Source: Bacteroidales bacterium (GTDB taxonomy: Bacteria > Bacteroidota > Bacteroidia > Bacteroidales > JAAUTT01). From it: DNA of 7,933 nt. The position numbers were made by a program, and so were the translations under genes. The DNA is taken from the NCBI GenBank assembly GCA_012031335.1, contig JAAUTT010000172.1:1-7933 (forward strand), in the 5' to 3' direction. The notes under the pieces were generated by a model. The model did no database searches and was not told the origin of the DNA. It saw only the letters and a list, made by a program, of their open reading frames with translations. Below are positions 5,685 through 7,933 of the stretch, piece after piece (within the stretch, counting starts at the first letter, position 1; every line of letters starts with the position of its first letter).

Positions 5685-7933
5685 ATGCGCAGGTTGACAG
5701 GGAATTTTGGTTTGCTATACCAAAAGAAACCGATGGGCACTCAACCATAACAGCTACTCAAAATGTGAGCTTCAAAATAGCAGCCATGTCTCTCGATGCC
5801 CGTGTCACAATCTCAATGCCTCAAAACCCATCATTTGCTGTAAGGACATTTACCGTTTTGGCAGGAAAGTCGCATGTGGAAGTTTTGGCTGATGATTATG
5901 TTGAATTTGCAGATATCTATAACAACAATGCTCCATTAGGAACATCATCGGTATCAGGAAAAACAAATCGTGGCATTCTCATCGAAGCCGACAATGACAT
6001 AACTGTTTATTATGATTATGATAACACTCATAACAGGGATTTATTCTCGTTAAAAGGGAAGAATGCACTAGGAACAGATTTCTACACCCCTTTTCAGAAT
6101 TTATGGTCTGCTTCCAATTATACACCTGGTCAGCGGGCGACAATTGAAATCGTAGCTACCGAGGACAACACCATCGTTGAAGTATACCCTACCATTACTT
6201 TTCAGGGTCGGGCCGATTCCAATCCTTTTATAATTAACCTAAACAGAGGAGAAGCATACAGTTTAGCCAGCGCAGGTAATGCAACACGAGCTGCTGGAAC
6301 TTATATTCGGTCCAATAAAAAAATCTCAGTTATTACCAATGACGACTCTGTTAAAGGTGCCAATGGTGGCTGTTATGACATTCTGGGAGACCAGTTGGTA
6401 CCTACCAATGTGATTGGAACCAAATACCTTGTAATGACAGGCGACAGGGTTTCGAACGGTGGTACGGATGTTACTAAAGGAGAACAAATTTTTATTACCG
6501 CTACCCAACCATCAACAACCATAACATTTTCAGACCGCAATGGAACATTACTTAAGACCACCACGCTTAATGCAGGTCAATCGGATTATTATTCGGTTGA
6601 CATAAGCGATCTTGATAAAAGCTCCATCTATTTGGAATGTACCGATCCTTCCAAAAAATATTATGTATTTCATACAACAGGGATTGGTTGTGAATTGGGA
6701 GGCGCTATACTCCCTCCCATTACTGATTGTACAGGATCGAATGAAGTAACATTTTACCGTTCTGGAACTGTAGATGATATTACAGTGAATATTATGATTC
6801 CATATGATAATACAAAGGCTTTTAATGATCCAGATCAATCGCATTATTTCTTTTCATTGTATAAGGAAGATGGTTCGTCGATACCTATCCCAGGTGCATG
6901 GTTTGAACCAAACGTAGCAGCCGGGTGGGCTGTTTTAAGCATGACGCACAGAAACTTTAACACTATAACTATAGAAGACGAAGCCAGTAAAGTAGTAAAT
7001 ACCAGGGACTTTTTCCATCTAGGTATTACTAACGGTGAACAAAATAAAACCAACAAGTATGGTTATTTTTCTTCATTTAACCAGGCAAAAGCCGAAGTGC
7101 GGGTTGCATCCACAGAAACAAAGGAATATATAGGATGTTATGGACAAAAAATCACCTTAGTTGCGAAGGGCGGACTAGAGTACACGTGGCATTATGGATC
7201 TCCCTCAGGCCCCCCCACCTATTTAAGCGATCCGAAATCACCAACTCCCGATGTAATTGGCGCCCCTACTGGTTCGCACAATTATTATGTGGAAATACGC
7301 CAGGCTAAGTGTTTTGGTATGGATACACTTAAAGTAAACGTTACCATCCTGCCTAGAACCACAGCTTTATTTGAAGTTGACAAATCGGCTATATGCGCCA
7401 TAGATACAGTGAATTTTATCAACCAAAGTCAGGAAGCACAATATTACTACTGGAAGAAACAGGTAGATAATTATCCGGCTCAAAAGTATATTCCAACTAA
7501 TGACTTAAGTTTTAGTGAAATCCTGGATAATAAATCCAGTACAACTCCTGTCCGGATCAAATATACACTTACAGCCGAGCATAATCAAGGTTGTAATGAT
7601 ACCATTTCAAAGATAATTACGGTTTACCCCCGCATCAATGCCGACTTTTCGCCAAGTGTTGTTGAAGGATGCCACCCCTTAACTGTTGATTTTACAGATA
7701 AATCGGGTGGGAATCTTGATTTATATACCTGGGATTTCGGAGATCAGGGTTCTTCGAATGTTGCCAATCCACAACATACATTTGAGCATTATGGTGAAAA
7801 TGATACAATCTACAATGTAAAACTTACAGTTAAATCACCCTATTTCTGTACTGCTGACACAACGCGCGAAATAAGAGTTTTCCCTTTTCTAAAAGCAGGA
7901 TTTACAGTTGATACTGTTAGAGGCTGCAGCCCA
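5595..7933 (+). CDS. Secreted PKD-repeat protein with IgGFc-binding-protein-like N-terminal domain (3' end beyond right edge; signal peptide out of frame)
   Basis: The body is open from 5606 to the right edge, 776 codons with no stop. After the processing-like end INAQ (5681-5692) comes VDREFWFAIPKE, then a large domain to roughly 6690-7100 with ITVYYDYDN, LFSLKGKNALGTDFY, IEIVATEDNTIVEVYP, YLVMTGDRVSNGGTD and YYVFHTTGIGCELGGA. This is the pattern of the bacterial IgGFc-binding-protein N-terminal-like domain (PF17517 type). It is followed by an Ig-like module (about 7120-7355; GCYGQKITLVAKGG), a PKD-like module (7366-7630), a clear PKD domain (7633-7890; CHPLTVDFTD, YTWDFGD, YNVKLTV) and the beginning of another (AGFTVDTVRGCSP). 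Inferred role: surface adhesin or scaffold; a T9SS sorting domain would be expected beyond the edge but is not seen. The start is taken as ATG 5595, whose frame gives a fine signal peptide but ends at TAA 5682-5684. In the body frame the first start-like codons are TTG 5651 and ATG 5786, the latter too late. Regulation is probably from the shared divergent region. Confidence 0.88.

Noticed and set aside
5682..5687. TAAATG stop-start overlap as a reinitiation site for the plus-strand gene
   Set aside because: The ATG at 5685 is in the same frame as the stop, not in the frame of the PKD protein, so reinitiation there would not produce it.
5522..5740. A 72-codon minus-strand frame across the start of the plus-strand gene
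   Set aside because: It runs antisense to the signal peptide and the first codons of the PKD protein, has no recognisable features, and is explained as a shadow.
6326..7056. Several minus-strand frames of 60-98 codons inside the plus-strand gene
   Set aside because: All lie opposite the well-supported IgGFc-like domain, overlap one another in different frames and resemble no protein family.

Overview
The window is AT-rich and consists almost entirely of two very large, divergently oriented genes for secreted or cell-surface proteins. It points to a member of the Bacteroidota, probably Bacteroidales/Marinilabiliales-like, although the taxon is inferred from protein style only. The reasons are a type IX secretion (T9SS) type A C-terminal sorting signature (YPNPNKGEF), Bacteroidota-type FN3, PKD and MBG modules, a signal-peptide end of the form NAQ, and no Shine-Dalgarno sequences.

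Layout: (i) From about 5270 down to position 1, minus strand, runs a giant modular protein, missing only its extreme C-terminus beyond the left edge. In order it has an N-terminal hydrophobic segment, one FN3-like domain, 15 consecutive Ig-like repeats of 83 or 84 residues (4865 to 1119), an MBG-type domain also of 83 residues, a PKD-like domain, a C-terminal Ig-like part and the start of the T9SS sorting domain. (ii) From about 5302 to 5594 lies a roughly 290-bp divergent intergenic region with a 12-bp palindrome close to the plus-strand gene and a small inverted repeat close to the minus-strand gene. (iii) From 5595 to the right edge, plus strand, is a second surface protein: a signal peptide, a large IgGFc-binding-protein-N-terminal-like domain, then Ig/PKD-type modules, cut off at the right edge.

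Both proteins look like exported adhesins or cell-surface scaffold proteins that share one promoter region. No catalytic domain is visible in either.

The most unusual observation is that both genes lack an in-frame ATG at the expected place. In each, the best signal-peptide start lies in a different frame from the body, and a single-base change joins the two. The bodies themselves (about 5.27 kb and 2.3 kb) read without a stop or frameshift. Sequencing error, recent mutation, phase variation or frameshifting could each explain this, and the sequence alone cannot decide between them. I found no RNA genes, CRISPR arrays, insertion sequences or integration sites.
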